64,000 bases of DNA from Tritrichomonas musculus (GCA_039105265.1 JAPFFF010000009.1:744001-808000); one strand, 5' to 3'. Counted from the stretch's first letter, positions 39,922-52,545 are shown. A program made the numbers and translations. Notes: generated by a model not told the origin, from the sequence alone.

Positions 39922-40163
39922 GGTACAAATCCAGTACGTTTAGTAACCGCATTTTTTTTTTTGACATTCTCAAAGAATAAGATGACATGTTAAATAAAAA
40001 ACGATTATTTTCATCCATTTCATATAACATGTCATAATGTTTATTTAAATTGTAAAATAAGTGTCAAAAACAAACCTAGTCAATTTAAACTTTTTCAGAG
40101 ACATGCAACTATTCAAATAATAAACGTTCTCCTATTCAAAAAATAACGTACTGGATTTGTACC
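39922..40163. mobile_element. MITE with TTAA target site, 242 bp
   Basis: Inverted ends GGTACAAATCCAGTACGTT (left) and AACGTACTGGATTTGTACC (right) are perfect for 19 bp, flanked by TTAA on both sides. TTAA duplication fits piggyBac or Kolobok; a TA target with an extra base is the alternative. It lies within the 6-kb pogo-type element. Confidence 0.8.
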
Positions 40164-41578
40164 TTAATCATATATATCATAAAAAATCTCATATATTTGC
40201 TTTTTGGTTGGTATAAATTGGATTTTATCAATATTTCAAAAATTTGTTATGAAATTGGAGAGAAAAGACGGATTTGAAATTGAGAGGAAATCATGTAAAG
40301 TTCTCAATTCTGATTTTAAAAAACATAAATTTCTCATTTAAAACAATAATTATAATAAATTTAATAGATCAAAACTTTTATTATACTTGTGCTTAATAAA
40401 AATTCAAACAATAAATATAAAATATTCAAAATCAATCGTTTTTCGAAATCAAAATTTCGAAATAATTATAAACGGTTTAGTGTCTCCCGTTCTTTCAGAA
40501 AAAAATCATCAAAAATATCATTATTTTTCATTGAAATCGATCACATGAACAAGATAGTATTTTATAAAAATAAAAGCTCAATATATTTTATTACTTTTAA
40601 TTAAATATGTAAATCTTATTATATTATGAGATATAATCAACCTAAGCAACATTGAGTTTTTATATAATAACAGTTTGTAAATACTATATATAATAAAAAT
40701 TAAGCAATTTTGGAAAAAAAATTGTAATATTTGAATGCATTGATAAATTTGTGCGAAACATTTGCACCGTCAAAAAGATGCCTAAAAAATTTATACCTTA
40801 ACCAAACTTTTAATTTTAAAAGGAATGGCACAAAAGATAAGGATATGCCTAAAAATTTGAAAAATATATCACTTTCAACTACAACAACTTTAGAGTTTTT
40901 TTAAGTATAATGTAGATATTTGTTTTCTATTTCTTATATTTTGCTTAAAATTTTGAAAAAATAACTAGTTGTCTTAAAAGAGTTGATATAAGATACGATT
41001 TTGATAGAGAAAAAATTGAAAAAGGTTGGAAAAGGTTTAAGAAGTTTATAATAGTACTGAAAGTTTGATAGCCGAAATGAAATTGCTAATTATGTATTAG
41101 TGGTTGATATATTGCCAAAATAGTATTATTAAAAATTCAAAAAAAATCGTTTTTTGAAATAATAGGCATCTTTGATATCCCAACACTTAGTATTTTGCAT
41201 CAAAGTTACGACTTAAAAGAGAAACTTCTTTAATTAAGGCTAAATATTAAGTGAATGACCGTTTAAAATAAAAAAATTTAAATGCAATTTTATAATTTAC
41301 TCAATTATTAGAATCCATATTCAATATTTTCAATGATTTTAATGATTTATCAGAAAAAAAAATCTGAGAATCGACCATTTATACCTCACAAAAATCAAAA
41401 ACTCAAAGTCCTCGTGAGAACTACGGGTAAATTAAAATCTTTATGATTTTTATTATTGCAAAAAAGTTCTAGTTGTTTCAATAAAAATTGGAATATTCTT
41501 ATGCAGAATATTTTGTTATATAGTCCAAATTGCCATTTACTCAATTTTTTCCTTTTTATAATATTCTACCCGTAGTAA

Positions 41579-43251
41579 TATCGACGTTGCAGATTTGCGC
41601 CATTTTTTATATTTTGCATAATACAATTTTTCAAATAAATCTCAAAAAAAGAATTGTCATTTTTTCTCATTGAATTTTCAAAGAAAAATAAAATAATTTT
41701 CAAAACTATACAAAATATTTTTTCAAAACGATCAAAATATATAATTAAGCAATTAATTTATATAATTATTTTTTATATATTTTGAAACACTAGTTCTTAT
41801 TAATATCATATATGAAATATAAACTATTTAAAAATAGGTATTTGTTAAAATAATTTAAAAAAATAAAAAATTAAAAATATAATATAATAAAATTAATAGA
41901 AAAAGTTATAAAATTATCAATAGATTTCTATTGATTTTTATCTTATAAGGTTATTTTTTCACCATTAAATGCGGTTTGACATGGCCATTGTTCAAATTAT
42001 TTTCATCAGATAATTAATAGATCAAGATCAAATCAGTAGATCCTTATATCGAAAGATTATTTTCGCAATCAAATAACTTAATGTAACTCTCCCAAATTCA
42101 TTACCAAAAATCAGAAACTTACTACGAAGAAATTATTTTTGATTATATCAACAATTCTTTATTTTTAATAGTTTTCATTCTTTTTTTATTTTACCTTTTA
42201 CCTTTTTTTCTTTAGGTACTGTTTTATTTTGCTGTCTTTCTTTTTATTTTTTTAAATAATAAATATTTTTTTTCTATTTTCTCTTTTAAAGGTTATTTAT
42301 ATATTCTAACTTTTTTATTATTCCATTTATTATGCATTTTTTTTATTCTTAGATAATCTATTATGTTTTTTTGTTTTGTTTTGTTTTGTTTTGTTTTAAT
42401 TGGATAAAAAAACGTGTTTTTTTCTATGAGAATTAAGAAAAATTATACAATGAGTTAACAATTTTACTCGATATTTATTAACCAAATATATTTTTTCTTA
42501 TTAACTTGATTTAAACTATTTTTAAGCTATATCAAATAACAAAATGAATACAAATGCTAGTTTAGATCATAATATGATGCAGATTTAGTAATTATAATTA
42601 CAAAAATCATATTTTATTAAATAAATATTATCCTTATATCTACATTAATATGAAAATCTCTAAAAACCTATAAAATTGGTAACAATATATAATAATTATG
42701 GTAACTAAGAATATTTTATTCAAATAAACATTCCATAAAATGAATATACAAAAATATAAAACAATTACTAATTTTGATCAAAAAAAATAATTTGAGCAAA
42801 TCAAAATTTGACAGTACGAATAAATTATGCAAGGAAAATAAAATATGATTGTTCTTTTGTAAATACATTATATTAAATATGTGTTTTAATATTGCGAAAT
42901 CAAATTTATGGAAAAAAAAAAGAATGATCTGGGCAATGATAACTAGATGAATATATTCCTTATTTGGTAACTAAGAAAACCTCTGACTTGCAGGATGAAA
43001 AAATGATTGGACATTAAGGAAAAGGCCTTTTTTCCGAAAAAACGAGTTTTAAACGTACATAAAATATAACCATCTTTTATTTAAAACGAAAAATTGAAAG
43101 AAGAAAAAAAGAATTGTCACGATTTGAATGCAAAATAAAAAAAATTTTTTTTTTATACACAATTTTTATTTTTTGCTCTTTTCAAAATTTGTGAGAATTG
43201 AATAAACAAAATAAAAATGGCGTAAATCTGCAACGTCGATATTACTACGGG
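41579..43251. mobile_element. Non-autonomous pogo/Tc1-type element, 1.7 kb
   Basis: Inverted ends begin CCCGTAGTAATATCGACGTT and match for ~39 bp with one mismatch; TA flanks both ends. The first 8 bases equal those of the 6-kb element 152 bp upstream, so a related transposase could move it. No frame. It contains a (GTTTT)n microsatellite at about 42366-42398. Confidence 0.8.
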
Positions 43252-43894
43252 TATTATACAGTTTTTTTGATTTTTAAATTAAAGTCCCTTAATGATCGAT
43301 GAACAAATAATTTCAGATTTTCATGCCACTTTTTCTCAATTTAATTTATCATTTTTAAACGAAATAGGATAATGCATTTATTACTATTGCGATTAACTCA
43401 TTTTTAGCCAGAAAATCATATATTTTTATTTTGTTCAATATCTTATCTTCAAAGCTCTCATTTTTATTTGTTCTTTTAATTCTATTATCAGTTCGAATGT
43501 TAATTATGAAAAAATCGGATTTCAATTTTTTCTACATATTTTAAAAATTTACAATTAATATTACATTTATGCTGAACACACAAAATTTATAATTTTGAAC
43601 TATATAATTATTATTACTTTTAAAGTATCTTTTTAATTTCTCATAACAGTTTTGAAAATAATCAAAATCGATTTGGTAATTCGCAATGTATTATCTATAG
43701 AAAAGTGGATTTGATATCTCTTTTATTAAATAAATACAAAAATAACAACTACTCAAACAATATAATATTAAACAACGTAATACGATTTCTTACCTCTTTT
43801 TTTTTATTAAGATATTAAAATAATTTACATTCCATTTCTTTCTTTTTCTCTCATTTTTTTATAATATAAGCATCTTTGCATGTAATTAATAAAA
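43252..43894. other. Non-coding remnant of the old element
   Basis: This is A+T-rich DNA without frames between the 1.7-kb element and the MULE. By position it belongs to the old split transposon. Nothing else was recognised. Confidence 0.4.
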
Positions 43895-44099
43895 GAGTGA
43901 AAAATTTTGTCCCAGGGACATGTCCCAGAACTTTTTGAATGGAAACTTTTTCAAAGTATCCGAGCATTTAAACTCTCAAAAATAATTTGTTAAAAATAAA
44001 ACAAAATATCGATATTGTTTTTCTCGATTTATGTTTTTATTTATTTATTTATTTTCTACATATAAAATGAAAAACTTATATTAATCATCTATTCTCCCC

Positions 44100-44239
44100 T
44101 ATATATCGTGAGAGGAACAAAATATGGTACCTAGTATAATAGACTGAGTCTTTTGTGGCATAACGTGACAAATGGATCAAGTGGTTAGGAAGGAGCGTAG
44201 TGTTAACGGATCACTGCCAAAAGTATACTACTTAGATTT

Positions 44240-44283
<44 letters not shown>
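44100..44283 (+). repeat. Poly(A)-tailed, SINE-like sequence (weak)
   Basis: A G+C-richer stretch of ~130 bp (AAATGGATCAAGTGGTTAGG, resembling a tRNA D-arm/A box, and a small hairpin GTAGTG ... CACTGC) is followed by 43 consecutive A residues (44241-44283). This is the layout of a tRNA-derived SINE or a retro-copied small RNA. No clear B box or target duplication is seen, so the call is tentative. Confidence 0.25.
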
Positions 44284-44285
<2 letters not shown>

Positions 44286-44333
44286 TAGTATCATATTCTG
44301 CATCATATTGTTAATATATTTCATTATAGGTTA

Positions 44334-44698
44334 AACTCTGTCCAAAAATGTTCGACTTAACGTACATAAAAACCGCATTTTCCACTGAAAATTGACTAAA
44401 AAAACGATAAAGTGTCGAAAATTTCTTTTTTCTCTCAAAGCAATGTATTCAATTTTTCAGAAGTTTATTTTTATAATTATCCTTTCAGCAAGCTATTTTT
44501 ATACAAGGAGCCCTGGTTTTTGAAAGAAATAGCCACGCCCTTAAGAGGAATTACAACTTTCTTTGGGACATGCGCTACTCTCAGAAAAAAGAGATTCGGA
44601 AAAAACCTTCGAATCACCATAAAGGTGAGTGAGAAAAAAAAAATGATAATGTGAATACTCTCTCAAAATTCAATTGTCGAACATTTTTGGACAGAGTT
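44334..44698. mobile_element. MITE with TA target site, 365 bp
   Basis: Inverted ends AACTCTGTCCAAAAATGTTC (left) and GAACATTTTTGGACAGAGTT (right), extending to 23 bp, are each flanked by TA. It is inserted into the start of the 20-bp minisatellite: repeat-like sequence is found on both sides. The 80-codon frame inside is probably chance. Confidence 0.8.
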
Positions 44699-45312
44699 TA
44701 ATATACTTCATTATATGTTAATATACTTCATTATATGTTAATATACTTCATTATATGTTAATATACTTCATTATATGTTAATATACTTCATTATATGTTA
44801 ATATACTTCATTATATGTTAATATACTTCATTATATGTTAATATACTTCATTATATGTTAATATACTTCATTATATGTTAATATACTTCATTATATGTTA
44901 ATATACTTCATTATATGTTAATATACTTCATTATATGTTAATATACTTCATTATATGTTAATATACTTCATTATATATTAAGATACTTCATTATATGTTA
45001 ATATACTGCATCATATTGTTAAGATACTGCATCATATTGTTAAGATACTGCATCATATTGTTAAGATACTGCATCATATTGTTAAGATACTGCATTATAT
45101 TGTTAATATACTGCATTATATGTTAATATACTGCATCATATTGTTAAGATACTGTATCATATTGTTAAGATACTGCATTATATGTTAATATACTGCATTA
45201 TATTGTTAAGATACTGCATCATATGTTAATATACTGCATTATATTGTTAATATACTGCATCATATTGTTAAGATACTGCATTATATGTTAATATACTGCA
45301 TTATATGTTGCT
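44699..45312. repeat. Minisatellite, 20-21-bp unit, about 30 copies
   Basis: Fifteen nearly perfect 20-bp units TTAATATACTTCATTATATG are followed from ~44995 by 21-bp variants (TTAAGATACTGCATCATATTG, given as TTAAGATACTGC + ATCATATTG). A partial unit lies left of the MITE at 44334, so the array was split by that insertion. The homogeneous half is probably a recent expansion. Confidence 0.95.
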
Positions 45313-45361
45313 ATAATGCAATATTTTGTTTGCAAATTTATTAAAATTTTTAATTTAAAAT

Positions 45362-45838
45362 TAGACTTGTTATTTTGAGAATCGATATCAAAAACGTCAC
45401 TTTTTTGTATCTGATACTCGATTATCAGTTTTAAAATCTGATATCGAGATTATCGATTATCAAGATATCAGATATGAAATGTGATATAAAAATAATTGTA
45501 AACTTGATATCAATTACCGAGATCTCGAGGTCTCAAACTGATTTATCTTTTTTTATAATTGGTACATGTGATTTTATAATATTTAAAAATATATAATATA
45601 ATGTAATGATGTTTATTTGAAGAATAAAATCAAAAAATACATTCTTTATTATGAAATATTTGAGATTAAAATACGATCATATATTTATCAAAAAGTTTAA
45701 TTGAAAATTCTGATATTATAAGCAGAGAAAAAAATTCTCGTTCTCTGAAATCGATCTCGAGAATCTGTGTATATTTATGTATCGATATCATAAAGTCAAT
45801 CAATTATCGATCTCGATAATCGGAGAAAAACAAGTCTA
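45362..45838. mobile_element. hAT MITE, 477 bp
   Basis: The ends TAGACTTGTTATTTTGAG and, inverted, TAGACTTGTTTTTCTC are flanked by an exact 8-bp duplication TTTAAAAT (45354-45361, 45839-45846). The interior is full of GATATC/ATCGAT-like palindromic motifs. It lies inside the MULE, upstream of its transposase gene. Confidence 0.85.
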
Positions 45839-46058
45839 TTTAAAATGATGTATCCAATTTTTAAATTTCAATTAATTTTCTTAATTTTAATATAAAAAGC
45901 AATCCAATATTAGAATAAATTAAAGTGTATTTAAATATTTTTTTATAATTATTTCAAGTAAAACAATGAATATTTATGAGTTTTATTATTGAATAAGTTT
46001 GTTTGAATCTAAAAATTTCAATTCAAACTAAAAGTAAACGGTCAAAGAATAAACATCA

Positions 46059-48341
46059 ATGACGAATTATTTTTCTCCTGAAAATTTTAAAAAATTAGAA
46101 TTCAATTCTCCTTTAGAAGCCGATTCGGAATTAAGAATAATGGCCAAAAAGAATGGTTTTGAAATTTCAGCTAAAGATATTATTATTTCAGGATTTTGTA
46201 GATACTATTGTCACAAAGGTGGGAAAAAAAGAGGGAAAAATTCAAATAAAACTGACTGTCCTTTTTGCTTTAGAACGATAATGAGTGTCAATGACGATGG
46301 CTCAACCTTTGTTAAAATCGACGAAGCTTATCAATGCCTAGAACATAATCATGCTCTTATTCAACAAATGTACACTTTGCAGTTGGCAAACAATGAAGTA
46401 AAAGAAATGGTGCAAAATATGATAAATTCAGATATTTCACCTGTTAAAATTCGTAAATTCCTTTTCAATCAAGGAATTAATGATGTATCAACTTTACAGA
46501 TAAGGCAAATGCAAATGAAATTCACAAAGGATGAAGCTTTTTCTGAAACAGATGAACTAATTAAATACGTCTAAGAAAAAAAAGGTTTTTACAAAATTTT
46601 CGAGGAAACTGTTAATAATCAATGTCAAAGATTCGCTGTTTTTACCTTGCTTCCTGAAGAGTTTAATAATTTAAAATCCTTTGGTGATGTTATCCTAATT
46701 GATAGTACACAAGTTAATCTATCACTTAAATGGGAAGTAGTTCATATAACTCTAATCGATCGAAACAAAAACCTAAGATGCGGAGGCATCGTATACACAT
46801 GTATGTTTTCTGAAGAAATCATAACTTAGTTATTAAAAATTTTACTTGATTTTGATGCATTCAGGGAAAAAATTCAGACTATCATAACGGATGAAGATGC
46901 AGCGTTTATAGTTGCTTTTGACCGAGCATTCAAAAATGCTGAAACTATTTATCAGGTGAAACATGTTTTATGTTCTTTTCATAAAACACAGAACTTTAAG
47001 AAAAAGATTAACTCACTCGGATTGACAAGTCATCAAAAAGATTGTTTGAATGATTTGTTTGAAACAATATGTTATACTCCACATTATGATACAGCAATGT
47101 CTTGTTTAGGCAAATTATTTGATGTTGTTGAACTTAAGAGTTATCTCTCAAAGGAAGTTGTTCCTTATTTGCATATGTTTGCAAGATCTTGTATTAATGA
47201 GTCTTTTTGCTTGGGATACAATGTAACTTCTCCCGCCGAGAGCATGAATAACATGTTAAAACGCTCCCTTCCAGCGAGAACATTGACTCTCTCGGAATCA
47301 AGGAAAGAATTTGATTCCATTCTTTACAATCATTATCAGTGCATCTCCGAAAAACAGCACAAAAAAAGAATTCCTTCAGACAATATATTTTATGAACATT
47401 ATTCGCCAAATATAGCAAATGAAATTATGCACCAAATTGAGAAATCAAAAACTGTAATATTGGAAGATGATCATTTCGACAATTATACTCATGTTGCTTA
47501 CCAGCAGGAATTTCAGAATCAAAAATGTAGGCTTAACGAGTGGTGCTGCGAATGCAAATTAAACTACTTTTCGGGAGTTCCTTGTAGTCACATTATTTCA
47601 TTGCACTCAAAACTATTTAATGAGTATCCTTTCTTCCTCATTGATCCTCGATGGAAAATATCAAATAATAATATAACCATTTCAAATGATGATGTTTTAA
47701 ACTTAAGTAACAATTTGGTAGAAGAAAGCAATGATATATCAATTCCACTTCCAATAAAACTTAAGCAAGAAACATATGATCCATATTCTTTATCAACACT
47801 AACTCAAGAGCAAAGATTTCTAAGGATATTTCATATCGCGAAACAGCTATGTTCGGCTGCAGCTTGTGATATATATAATTCATGCATGGTGATGGAAAAA
47901 TTCAAAAAGCTCTTAGATCATGTTCAAATTTTAAACAAAGAAGTCAATAAACAAAACAATGATGAAACCTTTCAAAGCAATGATACAAATGTGGATGATA
48001 AAAATAATAGCAGTAAACATAATGATAATAGTTTAGAACTGATTGTTCCAAAAACAAATACTGTTGTTGATCATTGTGACATTATCGGAAAAAGAAAAGG
48101 AAGGCCTAAAAAACCAAGGAAAGCCAAAGAACATTCACAAAATACCCAATGCATAATATGCTTGGGAAAGCATCATATGAAAGATTGCTTCTTTTATAAT
48201 GAACTGGAGAAATTATTGAAAGAACAGCCATTGGATGATCCAGGAAAAAGAAAATGTGGTTTATGTAGGCATTTTGATCATATAATTAAAACTTGTCCTT
48301 TGAGATTGAAGGCGGTGGAATATTATAAAAACGAGACTTAG
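46059..48341 (+). pseudogene. MULE transposase with SWIM and CCHC zinc fingers; two in-frame stops
   Basis: A single frame of ~760 codons is interrupted only by a TAA at 46572 and a TAG at 46827. In order it shows: an N-terminal zinc-finger-like region (FCRYYCHKGG ... DCPFCFRT ... CLEHNH, FLYWCH/FAR1-like), the DDE core (VILIDSTQV; IITDEDAAF; TSPAESMNNML), a SWIM finger (CECKLNYFSGVPCSHII), an AT hook (KRKGRPKKPRK) and two CCHC-type knuckles (CIICLGKHHMKDC; CGLCRHFDHIIKTC). The enzyme would cut and paste the surrounding MULE. With no frameshift and only two stops, loss of function is recent, or the stops are sequence errors. Confidence 0.85.
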
Positions 48342-48418
48342 ATTAATAAAAAAATTTCAAAAGTTCTCTAATTGTATAGTATTTAAAAAGTATTATTTTT
48401 GAAAATATAATAAAATCC

Positions 48419-48690
48419 AATTGTGTGTATTAATCTGTTGTTAGTAATGAAATATAGAATTAAATAAAGAATTGTTTAATTGAGAACAAAAGCTCAACTT
48501 TAATTTCTGCCCACCTAGATATGATTCTTAAACGATAAGAAAAACTAATTGTGTGTATTAATCTGTTGTTAGTAATGAAGTATAGAATTAAATAAAGAAT
48601 TGTTTAATTGAGAACAAAAGCTCAACTTTAATTTCTGCCCACCTAGATATGATTCTTAAACGATAAGAAAAACTAATTGTGTGTATTTAT
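48419..48690. repeat. Tandem repeat, 128-bp unit, ~2.1 copies
   Basis: The phrase TTGTGTGTATTAATCTG recurs at 48421 and 48549, with a partial third copy at 48677. Copies 1 and 2 are nearly identical. The repeat lies between the MULE transposase gene and the right end of that element. Confidence 0.85.
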
Positions 48691-48694
48691 CTGG

Positions 48695-48930
48695 TTGAAC
48701 TATTTCATCTGATTGAACCAAATCTTCAGGTTGAATCCTATAATCAGGTTGAATTCTATAATCAGGTTGAATCCTATAATCAGGTTGAATTCTATAATCA
48801 GGTTGAATTCTATAATCAGGTTGAATTCTATAATCAGGTTGAATTCTATAATGAGGTTGAACTCATTCTTCTGGTTGATCTAGATCTTCAGGTTGAACTC
48901 ATTCTTCTGGTTGAACAAAATCTTTTGATT
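48695..48930. repeat. 18-bp minisatellite near the MULE right end
   Basis: About ten units of an 18-bp phrase (ATCAGGTTGAATTCTATA) form a clean core, with diverged units at both sides. Because 18 is a multiple of three it gives a false open frame (repeating YNQVEF). It probably forms subterminal transposase-binding DNA or is a simple expansion. Confidence 0.85.
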
Positions 48931-49205
48931 AATAATTTTTTACAACCATTTAATTAAACCCGCCCAAAATTATTTCAGAATTTTCAGTATTATTTCAAAA
49001 AGTTCTGGGACACGTCCCAGGGACATAAAATTTTCCTCTTAATAAAAGGTGTATTTATTTTTTGAAATTTCTTTTTCTTCAGTATTTATTAAAGATTTTT
49101 GTTTTTTTGCACGTTTTTCTCATTCAATTTTTCTTCTCAATTTCCTACAAAAAAATAACGAGAAAAAAACGTATCAAAAAATAACCATTTGTAGCGAGGA
49201 GGGGG

Positions 49206-50966
49206 TAAAATATAAGAAAAAGAGGTACGAGAGCTAAAATAACGTATTTTTATTATTTAATTTATATTTATCTCCATAAATAAAAAATATATATCAAAAA
49301 AAAAAAAAAAAAATTCAAAATTATTTATATATATAAGTATTATTTTAAAAATATAATCATTCATCATCATAAAATATTAAAAACAAAAGTTTTTTACCCT
49401 GATCTCGGATAAAATAAGAAAGTTAACGTATTTTTTTTAATTTAATTATTCGTTATTAAAAAAGGTGAATTTTAGGTGAATTTTTGACCTTATAGAAAAT
49501 AAAAAAATTATTTGGTTTAAAAAAAGAAAACGAATGATAATAGCTAAATTTAATTATGGTTAATATAATTCGTATGCACAAGTGTAGGCTTGTTAAGTCT
49601 CGATTTTCGATATCGATAATTGATCCATTTTTCTGATATCAATACCAAATCAGAAATTTATTCTCTGATATCAATAATGAATAAAAATAAAAGATCGATT
49701 ATCAATATTGAAATTTTTTTAACGTATTAAAATTTTGTAAACTTTTTTATCTGATTACTTCACATATCCGTTATAAAATTTAATAAAAGCTGATTCTTTT
49801 ACATGATAAGTTAGAATATATTTATTTTATGCCATTAAAATACTATTTTCAATGGTTTTTTCAGGTATTAATTTCGATTAATCAAGATTCGATATCAAAA
49901 GCATATTTTTTTGTATCACATTTCATACTTGATAATCGAATTCATCAATAAAAAGTTCCAATCGATAGCATTTTATTATCGATTATCTGAGTTAAAAAAA
50001 GTGCCAAACCTGATAATTGATATCAGAATAACAAACCTACACAAGTGCTTATATATAAAAGATATGAAGAAAATATAAAGTTACAAAAATCAATATTATT
50101 TTAATATCCCAACACATAATTCAAGATAAGATAAAACCGATATCAAATAATCTTAGTATTTATGAGTATTCTCTTTTGGATATGTTATTAAAGAATCAAT
50201 GTTTTTTGCGAAATAATATTCTGTTGAAATTGGCTGATTGTAAAACTCTACTGGTCGTGTATGCCAAATTTGTTATCTATACTAATGATAGTTTCCATAT
50301 AATGCTATTAAATCGCTCGATTAAATAATTTTTTAAAATTTTTTTCGAAAATATCATCTTATTTGAGATTTATCTGAGAAAGTAAAAAGATTTGAGAAAT
50401 CGCTTCTGTAATAATATAAACAATACCTTTAATAGATATAAAAGAGCTATATATTATTCATTGTTTTTTTTGCTGATCACCGAAGAATATTCTGTGCATC
50501 AAGTCAAAACTGATTGGAATATCATAGCGCTATTAAGCAATTACTAGAAAGAATTGATATTTTTGTTGATTAAAAGTGTTCATATTAGATAATTAAATCT
50601 TCAATTGAAGAATTGATATTGTTACGAGAACTATAAGTTTTGATAACTTAGTGCACCATATCTTTGATATTCGTCAATTAGATATCAAATAATATGAATA
50701 TAGATGTGAAAATAGTTCGTTTGTTATTGATCATTAATAATAATAAACGAATAGTGGCATTGAAACTTTTTGTGTTAAATCATATGCCATTCTAACTTTT
50801 TGTTAGCAAATACTACGCATATAATAATGATTAAAATCATGTAAATTATGGAGAAAAATTTGGATATACTATGATGAATTGTTAATATATAAAGATAGCA
50901 TTATTTTGTTATTTCAGAATAACATTTGAATTTAAATGAATCAATATAAATTTATATAAGTTCAAT
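49206..50966. other. A+T-rich spacer with one hAT MITE, otherwise empty
   Basis: Outside the MITE at 49586-50039 there are no frames or clear repeats. The sequence right of 50048 is ordinary A+T-rich DNA up to the decayed transposase. Confidence 0.4.
49586..50039. mobile_element. hAT MITE, 454 bp
   Basis: The ends TAGGCTTGTTA and, inverted, TAGGTTTGTTA are flanked by an exact 8-bp duplication CACAAGTG (49578-49585, 50040-50047). The interior has the same dense GATATC/ATCGAT motifs as the MITE at 45362, so both belong to one family. Confidence 0.85.
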
Positions 50967-52545
50967 GTGTAGTTCATTGGCCAAAGTTGCAGCTTCAGGA
51001 TCTTGATGAGATGGATATGAATCAAGCACTAAAGCAAATCTTCTGCTATCCATTTTACATGAAAGTCATCTAAGGTATGATTTAATAACGTCTGAATCAG
51101 CCCATTATCTTACACTATGCAACAAAAAATCATCTTTGCAGTTTTCATTTATAAATTTCCTTTCGGTTACAGCTGTGGTTCCTTTAGCTACGATTGCCAG
51201 AGGAAAACGAATATCAGGATTTAAGCATGAAGTTCCTTCTTTTAAATTTTCATTGTTAGCATTTATTTTTACTGTTTCTTGTCCTTTCAAAGCTATGGTT
51301 TTTACTTGAGGAGAGAAAGTGTTGATGCGTGTCTCGTCCATATTGAAAATCCTGTTTACTCCATATTTGATTATTGCATCAGCTAAAGAATTCAGATAAT
51401 CATCAATTTATTGTTCTCTGACTTCGGTTCTTTTTTCAGCATGAGGCTTTCTTAGAGATAATCCATTTCTTTTCATGAATTTTGATATCCAAGAGCCGCT
51501 CGCTTTAAATTTTTGAATTTTATATTTAATAATAAAAGCTTCAGGATCTTCATCGGCTTCATCTTCAAGTGCTTGAATGTCCCAATCAAAAATAAATGTT
51601 TTGGTTGAATTAATTGACTCTTTTTTATTTTTCAAATTCTTTAAATGAATTGCTTTTTTGGCTAATGATTAAGGTGAATAATAATAGTATAAAGCTATCT
51701 TCGCGATATCTAAAGTGGTTACAATGTTTCCAATATTGATTAAATTTATTATTTTTTTCAAGATATCTTTCTCTTGTTCTCCAGGAAAAGCTTTACAAAA
51801 GTTTTTTGAATAAATGTACTTATCTTTATTTTTTTCTTTGTAATTCTGTTTGGATTCAATTAAACATTCTATTTTCCCTTGTTTTTTTAAAGATTTATAT
51901 TTATCATAACATGATTGGCCTGGGCGATGAAATTTCCTTGATATTTTCATCCAATCGATTTTCTTTTTTCAAAAAGAATCGTATACAAAAATGTTATCGT
52001 TTTTTTTTGCCATCCTTTAAAAAAGTAATAAAATCATTAGTGGTTTTTTCTGACCAAGGACCTCTCTCTATATTACCAAAGCCATTCTTCCATACAAATT
52101 CAAAATTTGATTGTTGGTCCATTAAATTTTCATTATCTTCTGAAGAAATAATATCTACTTTTTTATTTAACCTTTGATGTTCTTCTTCTTTTATTATTGC
52201 AAAGTATTTTTGACATAGGTCTTTAAAATTATAAAAATATTCATCTTTAAGAATTGGAAATCTTCTTGTCATTTCTATAAATAATTTACGATATCCATTA
52301 TATATTGGGTTTTGATGAACGTAATAAGCTTCATAAAAAAATATTTTGTGGTAATTAATCTTTCCTTTGTTTTTAAAAATTATTTAGTTTTCTTTTTTGT
52401 TTTCTTTGTAGATTTTGGTACCCAATTAAATAATTTATCAAACATAATAAAAAAAAATGAAGTATTCAAAATAATAAGGTTTGTTCGATCTGCCAAAAAA
52501 AAAAATCAATTATTTTTTATTCAGAAATTTGTGAACACATTGAAA
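50967..52545 (-). pseudogene. Decayed transposase, relative of the one at 35.6 kb
   Basis: On the minus strand, pieces in three frames match the 35.6-kb transposase in order: YEAYYVHQNPIYNGYRKLF, TRRFPILKDEYFYNFKDLC, FVWKNGFGNIERGPWSE, MKISRKFHRPGQSCYDKYKS, SGSWISKFMKRNGLSLRKPH, MDETRINTFSPQVKTIALKG and RFALVLDSYPSHQDPE. The region after the second catalytic Asp is missing. Many frameshifts and stops mark it as older than its relative. No terminal repeats were found around it. Confidence 0.8.

Larger units (their letters stand above)
43895..49038. mobile_element. MULE (Mutator-like) transposon, 5.1 kb, 9-bp target duplication
   Basis: The element starts GAGTGAAAAATTTTGTCCC and ends, read inverted, GAGGAAAATTTTATGTCCC; the two ends continue to match through GTCCCAGAACTTTTTGAA. 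A perfect 9-bp duplication TTAATAAAA (43886-43894, 49039-49047) flanks it, as expected for Mutator-like elements. It carries a MULE transposase gene at 46059-48341 and, on its left side, a MITE, a minisatellite and a hAT MITE. Further tandem repeats fill its right subterminal part. Confidence 0.9.

Noticed and set aside
44412-44654. 80-codon frame inside the 365-bp MITE
   Set aside because: The size and composition fit chance, and MITEs of this kind are non-coding.
44699-45312. Regular repeats that could be mistaken for a CRISPR array
   Set aside because: There are no unique spacers between units, and the setting is a eukaryotic transposon.
48679-48957. Open frame encoding a repeated YNQVEF peptide
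   Set aside because: It is only the translation of an 18-bp minisatellite whose length is a multiple of three.
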